64,000 nt of DNA from DASRAU01 sp035638075 (lineage in GTDB: Bacteria; Acidobacteriota; Polarisedimenticolia; Gp22-AA2), in contig DASRAU010000034.1 of the NCBI GenBank assembly GCA_035638075.1, positions 248,001-312,000 of the forward strand, written 5' to 3'. Under the pieces are notes generated by a model that worked only from the letters and a program-made list of their open reading frames with translations, was not told the DNA's origin and searched no databases. Of this stretch, positions 22,349-31,129 are shown one piece after another; the stretch's first letter is position 1, and every line of letters begins with the position of its first letter. The position numbers were made by a program, and so were the translations under genes.

Positions 22349-24790
22349 ATGCCCGAAGAGCCGAGCGACCCACCCGCCGCGAGACCGGGCAGCGGCGCCG
22401 GTGCGGCCGGCGACGAGTCGGAAGACACGCAATCGATGCCGTCGGCGACGGGCGCGACTTCCGCCGCTTCCGCCTTCCCCGCGCGCATCGGGCGCTACGC
22501 GATTCGCGGCGTCCTGGGCGAAGGCGGGATGGGGACCGTCTACGAGGCGGAGCAGGACCAGCCCAGGCGCGTGGTCGCGCTCAAGGTCATCCGCGCCGGC
22601 CACCTGTCGCCGCAGCTGCTGAGGCGCTTCGAGCACGAGTCGCTGGTGCTCGGACGGCTGCAGCATCCGGGTATCGCGCACGTCTACGAAGCAGGGACGA
22701 TCGAGGACGCGCGCGGAAACCCCGTCCCGTTCTTCGCCATGGAGCTCATCCGCGGTGTCCCGCTCACTCCTTACGCCGCCCGGAAGAAGCTCGGCACGCG
22801 CGAGCGGCTCGAGCTCATCGCGCGCATCTGCGACGCGGCTTACCACGCCCACCAGAAGGGCGTCATCCACCGCGACCTCAAGCCGGGCAACATCCTGGTC
22901 GACGAATCGGGTCAGCCGAAGATTCTCGACTTCGGCGTCGCCCGGGCCATCGACAGCGACATGCAGCAGGCCACGCTCCACACCGAGATCGGTCAGCTCG
23001 TGGGCACCGCGCCGTACATGAGCCCCGAGCAGGTCGGCGGCGATCCCGATGAGCTCGATACGCGCAGCGACGTGTACGCCCTGGGCGTCGTCGCCTACGA
23101 GCTGCTGGCGGGCCGCCTGCCTTACAAGATCGGACACAAGACGACCCACGAGACGGTGCGCGTCATCCGCGAGACGGAACCGACACGCCTGTCGAGCCTC
23201 GACCGGACGCTGCGTGGCGACGTCGAGACCATGGTCGCCAAGGCGCTGGAGAAGGACAAAGCCCGCCGGTACCAATCCGCCGAAGCCTTCGCCGGCGACA
23301 TCCGTCGTTATCTCAAGGACGAGCCGATCGCGGCGCGCCCGGCGAGCACGTGGTACCAGCTCACCAGGTTCTCGAAGCGCAACAAGGCTCTCGTGGGCGG
23401 CGTGGTCGCGTCGTTCCTCATCCTGCTGGCGGGGATCGCCGGGACCGCGTGGCAGGCGGGCGAAGCCCGGCGGCGCGCCGATGAGCTCCAGAAGGTCTCC
23501 GACTTCCAGGCCAACATGCTCAGGCAGGTCGACCCGACGCAGGCCGGAAAGCTGCTCACGGCGGACGTGCAGGCCAGGTTCGAGGCGGCGATCGCCGAGG
23601 CGGGTGTCTCCGAAGCCGCGCGTGCCGCCCGGGTCGAGACGTTCATGGGCGAGTGGGAGCGCGTCAACGCCACCGACGCGGCCCGCGCCTTGATCGTCAG
23701 CACGATCCTCAAGCCCGCCGTCGAGGCGATCGACAAGCAGTTCGCCGACCAGCCGCTGGTGGATGCGGCCCTGCGCCAGGCGCTCGCGGACCGCTACCGG
23801 GAGCTGGCCCTGTACGATGTCGCGCTGCCGCTCCAGGAGAAGGCGCTCGCGACCCGCCGGCGCGTCCTGGGCGAAGAGCACCCGCAGACCATCAGCTCGA
23901 TCAACCAGATGGGCGTGCTGCTGGATTCCCAGGGCAAGCTGCAGGAAGCCGAGCGCTACTATCGCGAGGCGTTGGAAAAGTCTCGTCGCGTCAACGGCGA
24001 GGATCACCGCGAGACCCTGACCATGATCAACAACATGGGCTACCTGATGTGGGCCGAGGGCAAGCCGGGCGGGGCCGAACCGTACTTCCGCGAAGCGCTC
24101 GAGAAGCGACGCCGCCTTCTGGGCGAAGCGGATCCGGACCTGCTGGCTTCGATCGCCAACCTGGGCGGCCTCCTTCATACCTCGGGCAAGCTGGCTGAGG
24201 CCGAGCCTCTCTACCGCGAAGCGCTGGTGAAGCGCCGTCGCATCCTGGGGGAGGAGCATCCGGAGACGCTGCTCTCGATCGGCAACATGGGCTCACTCCT
24301 CCGAGCCCAGGGCAGGATGCAGGAGGCGGAGCCTTACTACCGCGAAGCGCTGGAGAAGTCGCGGCGCGTGCTGGGCGAGGAGCACCCGGACACACTGATC
24401 GCGATCAGCAACATGGGCTTCCTGCTGCGGGCCGAGGGCAAGCTGGACGAGGCCGAGCTGTACTACCGCGAGGCCCTGACGAAGTACCGCCGCGTGCTGG
24501 GCGCCGAGCACCCGGACACGCTGATCTCGATCGACAACCTGGGCTCTTTGCTGACCGCTCAGGGCAAACACGCCGCGGCCGAGGCCCTGCTCCTCTCCGA
24601 AGCCGCGGTCGCCGCGGCGACGCTTCCGACGGGACATGAGGTCAGAGTCCGCCTGACCAGGACCATCACGAAGCTCTATGAAGCCTGGAACACCGCGGAG
24701 CCGGGCAAGGGGTACGACACCAGAGCGGCGGAGTGGAATGCCAGACTGAAGGCGATGGGCAAGCCCGCGGAGCAATCGGGGCCGGAGTAG
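22349..24790 (+). CDS. Ser/Thr protein kinase with C-terminal kinesin-light-chain-type TPRs
   Basis: An 813-residue Hanks-type kinase. The N-terminal 45 residues are disordered. The kinase domain (about 50-320) shows the Gly loop (GVLGEGGMGTVYEA), VAIK-type Lys (VVALKVIRAG), HRDLKPGNILVD, DFG (ILDFGVARAID) and the APE region (GTAPYMSPEQVG), so it should be active. A transmembrane helix follows (about 347-369, ALVGGVVASFLILLAGIAG). The C-terminal part, expected outside the cytoplasm, carries about six 42-residue TPRs of the kinesin-light-chain type (RVLGEEHPDTL, NMGxLLxAQG, EAExYYREAL). ATG at 22349 has GGAG upstream. It is divergent from the HNH gene and could signal extracytoplasmic protein contacts to cytoplasmic targets. 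Confidence 0.92.
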   Translation: MPEEPSDPPAARPGSGAGAAGDESEDTQSMPSATGATSAASAFPARIGRYAIRGVLGEGGMGTVYEAEQDQPRRVVALKVIRAGHLSPQLLRRFEHESLVLGRLQHPGIAHVYEAGTIEDARGNPVPFFAMELIRGVPLTPYAARKKLGTRERLELIARICDAAYHAHQKGVIHRDLKPGNILVDESGQPKILDFGVARAIDSDMQQATLHTEIGQLVGTAPYMSPEQVGGDPDELDTRSDVYALGVVAYELLAGRLPYKIGHKTTHETVRVIRETEPTRLSSLDRTLRGDVETMVAKALEKDKARRYQSAEAFAGDIRRYLKDEPIAARPASTWYQLTRFSKRNKALVGGVVASFLILLAGIAGTAWQAGEARRRADELQKVSDFQANMLRQVDPTQAGKLLTADVQARFEAAIAEAGVSEAARAARVETFMGEWERVNATDAARALIVSTILKPAVEAIDKQFADQPLVDAALRQALADRYRELALYDVALPLQEKALATRRRVLGEEHPQTISSINQMGVLLDSQGKLQEAERYYREALEKSRRVNGEDHRETLTMINNMGYLMWAEGKPGGAEPYFREALEKRRRLLGEADPDLLASIANLGGLLHTSGKLAEAEPLYREALVKRRRILGEEHPETLLSIGNMGSLLRAQGRMQEAEPYYREALEKSRRVLGEEHPDTLIAISNMGFLLRAEGKLDEAELYYREALTKYRRVLGAEHPDTLISIDNLGSLLTAQGKHAAAEALLLSEAAVAAATLPTGHEVRVRLTRTITKLYEAWNTAEPGKGYDTRAAEWNARLKAMGKPAEQSGPE

Positions 24791-24793
24791 CGA

Positions 24794-24949
24794 GTGTCGA
24801 GCCGTCCATCGAAACATCCTCACGACCCGCGGTGCCGGCGAGCCCGCGCCGTGGCGGACGTCTTCGCCAAGATGACTCGCCGGACGCCGGAGCGGGTGAT
24901 CGAAGACAGCCGCCGCCGGTTGAGGCTGTACGACACAATCGGATTGTGA
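24794..24949 (+). CDS. Small ORF between kinase and XRE regulator
   Basis: A 51-residue frame beginning with GTG at 24794. Its ribosome site (GGAG) overlaps the end of the kinase gene, with a 7-base spacing, and it ends 33 bases before the XRE gene. The C-terminal half (AVADVFAKMTRRTPERVIED, then SRRRLRLYDTIGL) has a regular helical pattern. I do not recognise a family. Because the next gene resembles antitoxin-type XRE proteins, this may be a partner protein or a remnant of one; that is inference. Confidence 0.5.
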   Translation: MSSRPSKHPHDPRCRRARAVADVFAKMTRRTPERVIEDSRRRLRLYDTIGL

Positions 24950-24982
24950 AGCCGGCGTCGTTGACGAGAGGGAAGCAGCATC

Positions 24983-25300
24983 ATGCGCAAGGAAAAGTGG
25001 GCCAGGCTGGAACGTGCGGGATGGAAGGTCGGGTCGGTCCGCGAGTTCCTCGGGCTGACCGAGGTCGAGGCAGCGATGGTGGAACTCCGCCTGGCGCTCA
25101 GCAACGTCCTGAAAGAGCGTCGGACGCGGAGCCATCTGTCGCAGGGGCAGCTTGCGCGGCTCCTCGGATCGAGTCAGTCGCGCGTCGCCAAGATGGAGGC
25201 GGGCGATCCATCGGTGTCGATCGATCTCCTGATCCGCTCGCTTCTGGCGATGGGCGCCACGCAGGAAGACCTCGCCCGAACGATCCGGCGGTCGAAGTAA
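24983..25300 (+). CDS. XRE-family helix-turn-helix protein, antitoxin-like
   Basis: A 105-residue protein. An N-terminal segment GWKVGSVREFLGLTEVEAAM precedes a classical HTH (LSQGQLARLLGSSQSRVAKM, EAGDPSVSIDLLIRSLLAMG). This layout is common among solitary or toxin-linked XRE proteins. No RelE/HigB-type toxin is visible next to it; only the 51-residue frame upstream. ATG at 24983 follows GGAAG. Confidence 0.88.
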   Translation: MRKEKWARLERAGWKVGSVREFLGLTEVEAAMVELRLALSNVLKERRTRSHLSQGQLARLLGSSQSRVAKMEAGDPSVSIDLLIRSLLAMGATQEDLARTIRRSK

Positions 25301-25332
25301 CCCGGGGACGACTGAGACCAAGGAGGTGACGC

Positions 25333-26049
25333 ATGCATCGACGTGAGGCTCTCGGACTGATTGCCACCGGCACGGTGGGCTCCGTGATGACGTCAGTCGG
25401 ATCTTCGGCCAGCGGCTCGTCCGCCGCGCCCGCCGTGTCCGCCACTGTTGCGGCAGGGCAGCATCGGCCGAAGCCGCTTCCTTTCGATCCGACGAAGCTG
25501 CGGGGCGTGTCCGAGCGGCTGATCGTCTCGCACCACGACAACAACTACGCGGGTGCCGTGAAGAACCTCAACAAGGTCGAGGAAGAGCTGGCGCGGGTCA
25601 CCGCGGACACGCCCGGCTTCGTCGTGGGCGGTCTCAAGGAGAAAGAGCTCACGTTCACCAACTCGATGATCCTGCACGAGCTGTACTTCGCGAACCTCGG
25701 AGGCGACGGCCAGGCCGGCGGCCGGATCGTGAAGGACCTGGGAAGTGCTTTCGGAAGCATCGCTCTCTGGGAGGAGAAGTTCCGCGCCACGGGGATGACC
25801 CTGGCGGGAGGCAGCGGCTGGGCGATCCTCGATTTCAATTTCCACAGCGGCGACCTGCGCACCTACTGGTCCGGCAACCACACGCAGGCGCTGGTCGCGG
25901 GCCAGCCGCTGCTCGTCATGGACATGTACGAGCACGCCTACCAGATGGACTACGGCGCCGACGCGGCGAAGTACATCGAGGCGTTCTTCAGGAACATCAA
26001 CTGGGACGAAGTGAACCGCCGGCTGGAGCGCGCCCGCGCCGCCGCCTAA
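25333..26049 (+). CDS. Exported Fe/Mn superoxide dismutase
   Basis: A 238-residue Fe/Mn-type dismutase. It opens with a Tat-like signal (MHRREALGLIATGTVGSV), so the mature enzyme should act in the periplasm. Metal ligands expected of the family are present: His in IVSHHDNNYAGAV, His in MILHELYFANLGG, and Asp/His in VMDMYEHAYQMDYG. The last motif differs from the usual DVWEHAYYLDY (Met-Tyr for Val-Trp). It dismutates superoxide to oxygen and peroxide. AGGAGGTG gives an ideal ribosome site. The stop codon overlaps, tail to tail, that of the lysyl-oxidase-like gene. Confidence 0.92.
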   Translation: MHRREALGLIATGTVGSVMTSVGSSASGSSAAPAVSATVAAGQHRPKPLPFDPTKLRGVSERLIVSHHDNNYAGAVKNLNKVEEELARVTADTPGFVVGGLKEKELTFTNSMILHELYFANLGGDGQAGGRIVKDLGSAFGSIALWEEKFRATGMTLAGGSGWAILDFNFHSGDLRTYWSGNHTQALVAGQPLLVMDMYEHAYQMDYGADAAKYIEAFFRNINWDEVNRRLERARAAA

Positions 26050-26885
26050 GCCGGCCCGAAGATGTGGATGTTCTTCCCCTTGATCCGGACCCGGATGGCG
26101 CTGGAGTTGTTGCCGTAGTCGGCTTCGGTGATGAGGTGCGTCGCGTTCGATTCGTTCTCGAGGACGTACTCGCCGTCGGCGAGGCCGGTGATGTCGATCC
26201 ACTGGCCGTCCACCGACCCGAAGAGACCGGCTTCGTAGATGTCGGCCCAGCAGACTCCGAGCCCGGCGAAGTCGCAGTCGAAGTAGGTCTGCGGGTCGAG
26301 CGTCCTCGGGCAGATCTCCGTCGCCGACCGCAGCTGTCCCATCATCACGACGTCGAAGAAACACAGGCCGAGCTTGTTCCCCTTGACGAACTGGGACTGC
26401 AGGGAGGGGTTGGCGGCCAGCACCTGGGCGGCGCAGGCGCCGGGGCCGGCGGCGCGCAGCGCCTTCCACTGAGTGTAGCCGGACGGTGTCCAGAGGCGAT
26501 AGTCGGCGTAGTCCTTGATGTGGTAGTGCCCGTGGCAGGTCGCGAACTCGAACCAGTCGGGATGATCGGCGGGGTTGCCGAGGACGACCGCGCCGGGCCC
26601 GAGGTTGTTGCTCTGGGTCGAGAAGAGCAGCAGCCGGCGCGTGCCGGCCAGCGCCATCCCCTCCACCACCGCGCAGTCGGTCGGGGCGAACGTGTGCATC
26701 TGGACGATGGTCGAGTTCCGCGCGGCGAGGATCCCCGGGTCGATGGTCAGATCGGGGCAGCCGCGCGCATCGGCGCACGGCACCTGCGGAGTGCAGACCT
26801 GCCCGAAGGCGGCCGGCAGGCAGGCCAGCGTCGCCGCGAATGAGAACGTTGCCAGATGGATGGACCCGACGCGGCTTTGGAGCAT
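26046..26885 (-). CDS. Lysyl-oxidase-family secreted protein
   Basis: A 279-residue exported protein with a signal peptide (ATFSFAATLACLPAAFGQ). The central motif FATCHGHYHIKDYADYRLW corresponds to the copper-binding His-rich loop of lysyl oxidases (C-H-x-H-Y-H). CADIYEAG-like CWADIYEAGLFGSVDGQWID and DGEYVLENESNATHLITEAD match the distal part of the domain, including the Asn-rich stretch. The family oxidises primary amines to aldehydes and releases peroxide; the bacterial substrate is unknown. ATG at 26885 follows GGGAGGTG. It converges on the superoxide dismutase gene, with overlapping stop codons. Confidence 0.85.
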   Translation of the reverse strand: MLQSRVGSIHLATFSFAATLACLPAAFGQVCTPQVPCADARGCPDLTIDPGILAARNSTIVQMHTFAPTDCAVVEGMALAGTRRLLLFSTQSNNLGPGAVVLGNPADHPDWFEFATCHGHYHIKDYADYRLWTPSGYTQWKALRAAGPGACAAQVLAANPSLQSQFVKGNKLGLCFFDVVMMGQLRSATEICPRTLDPQTYFDCDFAGLGVCWADIYEAGLFGSVDGQWIDITGLADGEYVLENESNATHLITEADYGNNSSAIRVRIKGKNIHIFGPA

Positions 26886-26938
26886 AGAACACCTCCCGGC
26901 GAGACGGTCTTTTGGCGAGTTAGCCGAACCGATACGGT

Positions 26939-27536
26939 GAGAGGTTGCCGGGGGCAAGCAATTTGTTTCGTGGTGACCGCGGTCGATAACGACGTCTACC
27001 AGAGCGGAACGAACTGGATCGGGATTCCGGATCCGACTGGCTCAAACGGCAATATGTCCGTGGACCCTGAGTTCACAGATGACGCGGGTGGCGACCTGTC
27101 ACTCAGAGCGTCATCGCCCTGTCTCGAACGCGGCCAGGAATCGACGCTCAGTGCCGATTTCGCAGGTCTGCCAAGGAGTCAGGACAGCAACCTGGATGGG
27201 GCGGCCGCGCCAGACATCGGGGCTTTCGAAACGAGCGGTGAAGTGGAGGGCGTCCGGGTCGAAGGAATGCTGCCGACTCTCCGCTGGGACGCGCACCCGT
27301 TTGCCGTCCGTGGCTACGACGTGTACGAAGGGTTGCTGTCGGTGTTGAGTGAGACCGGCAACTCGGTGCAGTCGCCGCCGATCTGCGGCTACGGTCAGAC
27401 GGCGATCGAGATTCCGGTCAGCCCGCCGGCCGGCGACGGTCAGTACTACCTCGTGGTTCCGCACGGGACGGTGCCCGGCAGCCTCGGGTTCGACAGCAAT
27501 TTGCAGGAGCGAGTGAACTGCCTTCCCTGCCAATAG
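26939..27536 (+). pseudogene. 3' fragment of a beta-helix, choice-of-anchor-Q type surface protein
   Basis: The frame reads VDNDVYQSGTNWIGIPDPTG, then SVDPEFTDDAGGDLSLRASS, PCLERGQ and APDIGAFETSG. This is the ending typical of right-handed parallel beta-helix proteins with a choice-of-anchor-Q tail, followed by a fibronectin-like module (LRWDAHPFAVRGYDVYEG). The long N-terminal beta-helix is absent; sequence before about 26970 is unrelated and runs into the lysyl-oxidase gene start. No ribosome site or suitable start codon is present. It is best read as a remnant left by a deletion or insertion at the edge of the accessory region. Confidence 0.7.
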
Positions 27537-27586
27537 TGCCCCGCGCCGGCCGGCGGGAACGGCCCGGGAGGCGATCGCGCGCTTCT

Positions 27587-29287
27587 TCAGGCCGAAGAGC
27601 GCGCCGCTTCGAGGTTCCGGATCAGCTCCTTCACGAAGGGCGTGTCGTGGCTCCACAGCACGAACAGCCGGTCGGTCGGACGCGTCAGTGCGACGTACAT
27701 CAACGCCCGCCCGTCATCGCCCTGCAGATCCTCCGCCGCCGCGAGGATGACCGCCTTCGCCTGAAGGCCCCGCGCGCCATGGATGGTGCTGACGGTCACG
27801 GGCAAGCTGCGCCTGTCGAACTCGGCGGCGATCCGATCGCGTAAAGCGTTCGTCATGCAGAGGACCATGACGTCCTGGGCGGCAAGGCGATCTGCGCCAT
27901 TCATGAGATCGCTGGCAATCTGCACGCAACGACTGACCTGCGCATCCTGACTGGCGACCTGGATGACGGTAGGCCAGGCCCCAAACCGCTGGCAGTTCTC
28001 GCGGCGGAGGGCGACGGCGTGGGGCAGGTCCTCGTCGCCCGAAGATTCCGCCACCCCGAAGCTCCATGCAGCTGAAACGATCTCGCGAGTGTTGCGGTAG
28101 TTGAGCGCGAACCGCTTCGTGCGACCCTGCGCCTTGACGCCGACCTTGCTCCAGTTGGGCAGTTTGGAACGATAGAGGTTCTGGCTCAAATCGTAGGCGA
28201 TGATGAGCGTACCGTCCGCCGGCTCCTTGAGCGCGAGCACGGCGCTGCGGAACCAGGATGTCGGGAAGTCCTGGCCTTCGTCGATCAGCACAGCGTCGTA
28301 TTTCCCCGAGTCGCCGCGGCCGGATTCGACGATGGAGAGTACCCCCCGGCCGAAAGCGTCCATGTCCTTGAGGTCAGCGGGGGCGCCCTGCATACGGCCC
28401 CAGACACCGAAGGTGTGAACCGCGACGTTCGCGTGACGCTTCAGCGTCATCGCGAGATACTGCTGCAGTGTGCGGTTGAAACAGAGCATGAGCACCGACA
28501 TGTTCGCTTCGGCCAGCAATCTCGCTGCTGCGATGAGAACGATCGTCTTCCCCGAACCGGGCACGCCATAAATGATGCGGTGGCCCGAACCGAGCTGGCG
28601 GGCCACTCTTTCCTGCTCGAGGTCGAGCACGTCGACTGAGACCTTCGGAGGTGTGTCGCCGAAAAGGAAACCAGTCTCGACACGGCTTGCGGGGCTGACG
28701 ACCGAGCGGAGTGCGCGCATGCGCTCCGGTGGGATCCGGAAGAGGGGGACATCCGGCGGCATCGCGGCCTCGAGCGCAGCCATCAACGCCGACGGATTGC
28801 CGGCGAGTGCATCGAACTCATCGGCGCAGAGCGTCTCACCTTCCGGAAACAGGTGCGCCCAGGGAGAGGCCTCAAGGTCCGCGCGGCGCATGGACGTCAG
28901 GATGGCGAGATGGCCGAAGGCGAACGCGAATTGGCCAGCACGCTTCAGCGCCACCGCGGACGGATGCGTGTGGCACGTGTTCATGAGATCCCGTTGATAA
29001 GCGAGCGCCTGACGGGACGGGTGGGGTTGATCCTGCTGATGGCCTCCGTGTGTGTAGACGATGTGATGCGTGTCCGCGTGAGTAATCGCGTTCAGCGGAA
29101 TGCCCTTCACTTCGATGACGATGACACCGATCGTGGGGGCGATGACGATGAAGTCCGGATAGCGGCGGCGGATGACTGGCTCGTAGTAGACGATCACATC
29201 GTCGGACAGGGACTGCAGAGCGGCAAAGACGCGGCGCTCGCCCTGCGACGCTCCGTCAGGCAGGTACTCCGGAATCATTTGCGCCAT
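27587..29287 (-). CDS. NERD-domain superfamily I helicase
   Basis: A 566-residue protein. The N-terminal NERD nuclease-related domain is visible at about residues 15-150, with the D-x-ExK core in YPDFIVIAPTIGVIVIEVKG. A UvrD/Rep-type helicase follows: Walker A IIYGVPGSGKTIVLIAAARL (about 240), motif II VLIDEGQDFP (about 335), motif III-like IIAYDLSQNLYRS, ALNYRNTREI, STIHGARGLQAKAVILAA (motif V) and YVALTRPTDRLFVLWS (motif VI). It probably degrades or processes DNA in an ATP-dependent way. It lies downstream of the RNase HI gene on the same strand, in a region rich in defence-type genes. Confidence 0.9.
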   Translation of the reverse strand: MAQMIPEYLPDGASQGERRVFAALQSLSDDVIVYYEPVIRRRYPDFIVIAPTIGVIVIEVKGIPLNAITHADTHHIVYTHGGHQQDQPHPSRQALAYQRDLMNTCHTHPSAVALKRAGQFAFAFGHLAILTSMRRADLEASPWAHLFPEGETLCADEFDALAGNPSALMAALEAAMPPDVPLFRIPPERMRALRSVVSPASRVETGFLFGDTPPKVSVDVLDLEQERVARQLGSGHRIIYGVPGSGKTIVLIAAARLLAEANMSVLMLCFNRTLQQYLAMTLKRHANVAVHTFGVWGRMQGAPADLKDMDAFGRGVLSIVESGRGDSGKYDAVLIDEGQDFPTSWFRSAVLALKEPADGTLIIAYDLSQNLYRSKLPNWSKVGVKAQGRTKRFALNYRNTREIVSAAWSFGVAESSGDEDLPHAVALRRENCQRFGAWPTVIQVASQDAQVSRCVQIASDLMNGADRLAAQDVMVLCMTNALRDRIAAEFDRRSLPVTVSTIHGARGLQAKAVILAAAEDLQGDDGRALMYVALTRPTDRLFVLWSHDTPFVKELIRNLEAARSSA

Positions 29288-29333
29288 GAGACAGTCCCCG
29301 ATGAAGTCTACTTCGGCTGCGCGCTCTCGCCGT

Positions 29334-30002
29334 TCAGCGTTTGGCGCGGCGGTAGGCCGATGCCAGGGAATCCGCGTATTCGTTCCAGCGGTAGCCGGAG
29401 TGACCGGCGATCCAGCGCAGGGTGATTTCGGGACGGCTCCTGAAAAGAGCGTAGACCTCTTGGACGAGATCGAGGTTCTTAATCTCTCCGTCCTTGCGCT
29501 TCCAGCCGCGTTTCTCCCAGCCTGCGGCCCACTCGTTGATCGTGTTCACGCACAACTGACTGTCGGTGTGAATGATCGTAGGGGTGCCGTTGGGCACGAG
29601 CGCAACGCCTGCCTTCAGCGCCGAGAGCTCCATGCGGTTGTTGGTGGTCTGCTTCTCGTGGCCATCGCGTTCGGCCACGATTTCGTTGTCCACGACATAG
29701 ACCACGCCCCAGCCGCCAGGGCCTGGATTTGGATCCGCGGCTCCATCGGTGAACACGCCATCGGTCGGACCGGCCGTGTACTTGGCCAGCACCTCGATCG
29801 TGGTCAGTTTCTCTTCACGCGCCGAGGCGGAACGAGTCGAGGACCAAGTGGGAGGGCGGTGCGCCGTCTTGATCCCTCCAGCGCCTGTCTGCACGTTCTT
29901 GCACGACAGGCACCGTTTCGGCTGCCAGCTCGGATACTTCGCCAGCGTGGCGTCCCGCACATCGAACGCGTTGCCGCAGACCTGGCACGTGAAACCTGGC
30001 AT
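29334..30002 (-). CDS. rnhA: RNase HI with N-terminal zinc ribbon
   Basis: A 222-residue protein. The N-terminus has a four-Cys zinc ribbon (FTCQVCGNAF ... RCLSCKN). A linker leads to a full RNase H domain with the catalytic carboxylates: Asp in VFTDGAADPNPGPGGWG, Glu in NRMELSALKAG, Asp in IIHTDSQLCVNTI and Asp in WNEYADSLASAY. It cleaves RNA in RNA-DNA hybrids. GGAGGGGG precedes ATG 30002. GC content here is a little below that of core genes. With the NERD-helicase 46 bases downstream it forms a two-gene unit; whether it is the housekeeping RNase H or an accessory one is open. Confidence 0.88.
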   Translation of the reverse strand: MPGFTCQVCGNAFDVRDATLAKYPSWQPKRCLSCKNVQTGAGGIKTAHRPPTWSSTRSASAREEKLTTIEVLAKYTAGPTDGVFTDGAADPNPGPGGWGVVYVVDNEIVAERDGHEKQTTNNRMELSALKAGVALVPNGTPTIIHTDSQLCVNTINEWAAGWEKRGWKRKDGEIKNLDLVQEVYALFRSRPEITLRWIAGHSGYRWNEYADSLASAYRRAKR

Positions 30003-30195
30003 CAGTTGCCCCCTCCGGCTGTGAACTCGTCCGGTTCATGCCTTCGCCTTACCGCACAATTCCGGGCTCGGCCGATGTCGCGAGCGGCAGCGTTTCGACC
30101 AGAGGATAGCGTTTCGCGCCGGGATAGATGACGGCCACCCCCTCGACTGCCAGGTACTCATCCTCCTGTCGACGGGGCGACTCGGAGACCGCAAC

Positions 30196-30229
30196 TGATA
30201 GAATACTCCGCCTAAAGAGGTGCCCCCCC
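30196..30229 (+). promoter_or_regulatory. Extended -10 promoter and ribosome site of the restriction-modification operon
   Basis: TGaTAGAAT at 30196-30204 is a good extended -10 element; no clear -35 is seen. About 10 bases later AAAGAGGTG supplies the ribosome site for the TTG start at 30230. The remainder of 30003-30195 carries nothing else recognised. Confidence 0.5.
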
Positions 30230-31129
30230 TTGACGAAGAAATCGCCTAGAAAAGTTCAGAGCATCGGACAGCGAACTACTCATGACGTGCACGTAGGCGA
30301 TGCTCGAGAGATATCGTTCATCCCGACCGAATCGGTCCACTTCATCTGTACCAGCCCACCGTACGGATCCCTAAAAGAGTATCCAGATCACCCAGGCCAG
30401 CTCGGCAACATCGGAGCGTATGAAAAATTCCTGGACGAAATGGACTCGGTGTGGGCGGAGTGCCTACGAGTCCTTGTACCTGGCGGTCGTGTCGCCTGCG
30501 TCGTGGGAGATGTATGCATCTCCCGGCGCAAGGGCGGCCGGCACCATGTACTGCCGCTAGCCGGCGATCTTCAGGTCCGGGCCAGAAAACTAGGCTTCGA
30601 TAACCTTACTCCTATCCGCTGGCTAAAGGTTGCCAACATCAAGCTCGAAGCTTCCCGCTCCGCCCGCTATCTAGGGAAGCCGAACCTGCCAAATGGCGTC
30701 GTGAAGAATGACATCGAACACATTCTGTTCTTCCGCAAGCCAGGTGGCTACCGAAAGCCTACTGAGGACATGGAGAAGCGTTCCTTCATACCAACGGACG
30801 ACTACGTGCGTTGGTTCGCTCCAGTTTGGTCGGACATCACAGGTCAACTCCGTCGAGATCACCCAGCTCCGTATCCTCTTGAGGTCCCGCGTCGATTGAT
30901 CCGGATGTTTAGCTTCGCCGGAGATACGGTGCTAGATCCATTTGCGGGAACCGGTACAACGATTCTTGCGGCGACTGAATTGGGAAGGAACAGCATCAGC
31001 GTTGAGATCGAACCGCGATACGTAGATCTGATCGAGGAAAGACTGAGTGACAGGATGCCTAGCCAGGCTAGGATGCGAATCCATCGTGACCCGGCGCATA
31101 AAGAGGAAGTTGACACTCGGCGCGCATGA
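30230..31129 (+). CDS. Type II DNA methyltransferase, beta-class (N4-cytosine or N6-adenine)
   Basis: A protein of about 299 residues. Catalytic motif IV comes first as FICTSPPYGSLKEY and the AdoMet-binding motif I is C-terminal as VLDPFAGTGTTILAA, the order of beta-class amino-methyltransferases; TSPPY is typical of N4-cytosine enzymes but also occurs in N6-adenine ones. Between them lie VPGGRVACVVGDVCISRRKG and FWRKPGGYRK-like FFRKPGGYRKP. I chose TTG at 30230 because AGAGGTG precedes it and residues upstream are not conserved-looking. Its stop overlaps the next ATG (ATGA), giving a methylase-nuclease operon. Confidence 0.88.
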   Translation: MTKKSPRKVQSIGQRTTHDVHVGDAREISFIPTESVHFICTSPPYGSLKEYPDHPGQLGNIGAYEKFLDEMDSVWAECLRVLVPGGRVACVVGDVCISRRKGGRHHVLPLAGDLQVRARKLGFDNLTPIRWLKVANIKLEASRSARYLGKPNLPNGVVKNDIEHILFFRKPGGYRKPTEDMEKRSFIPTDDYVRWFAPVWSDITGQLRRDHPAPYPLEVPRRLIRMFSFAGDTVLDPFAGTGTTILAATELGRNSISVEIEPRYVDLIEERLSDRMPSQARMRIHRDPAHKEEVDTRRA

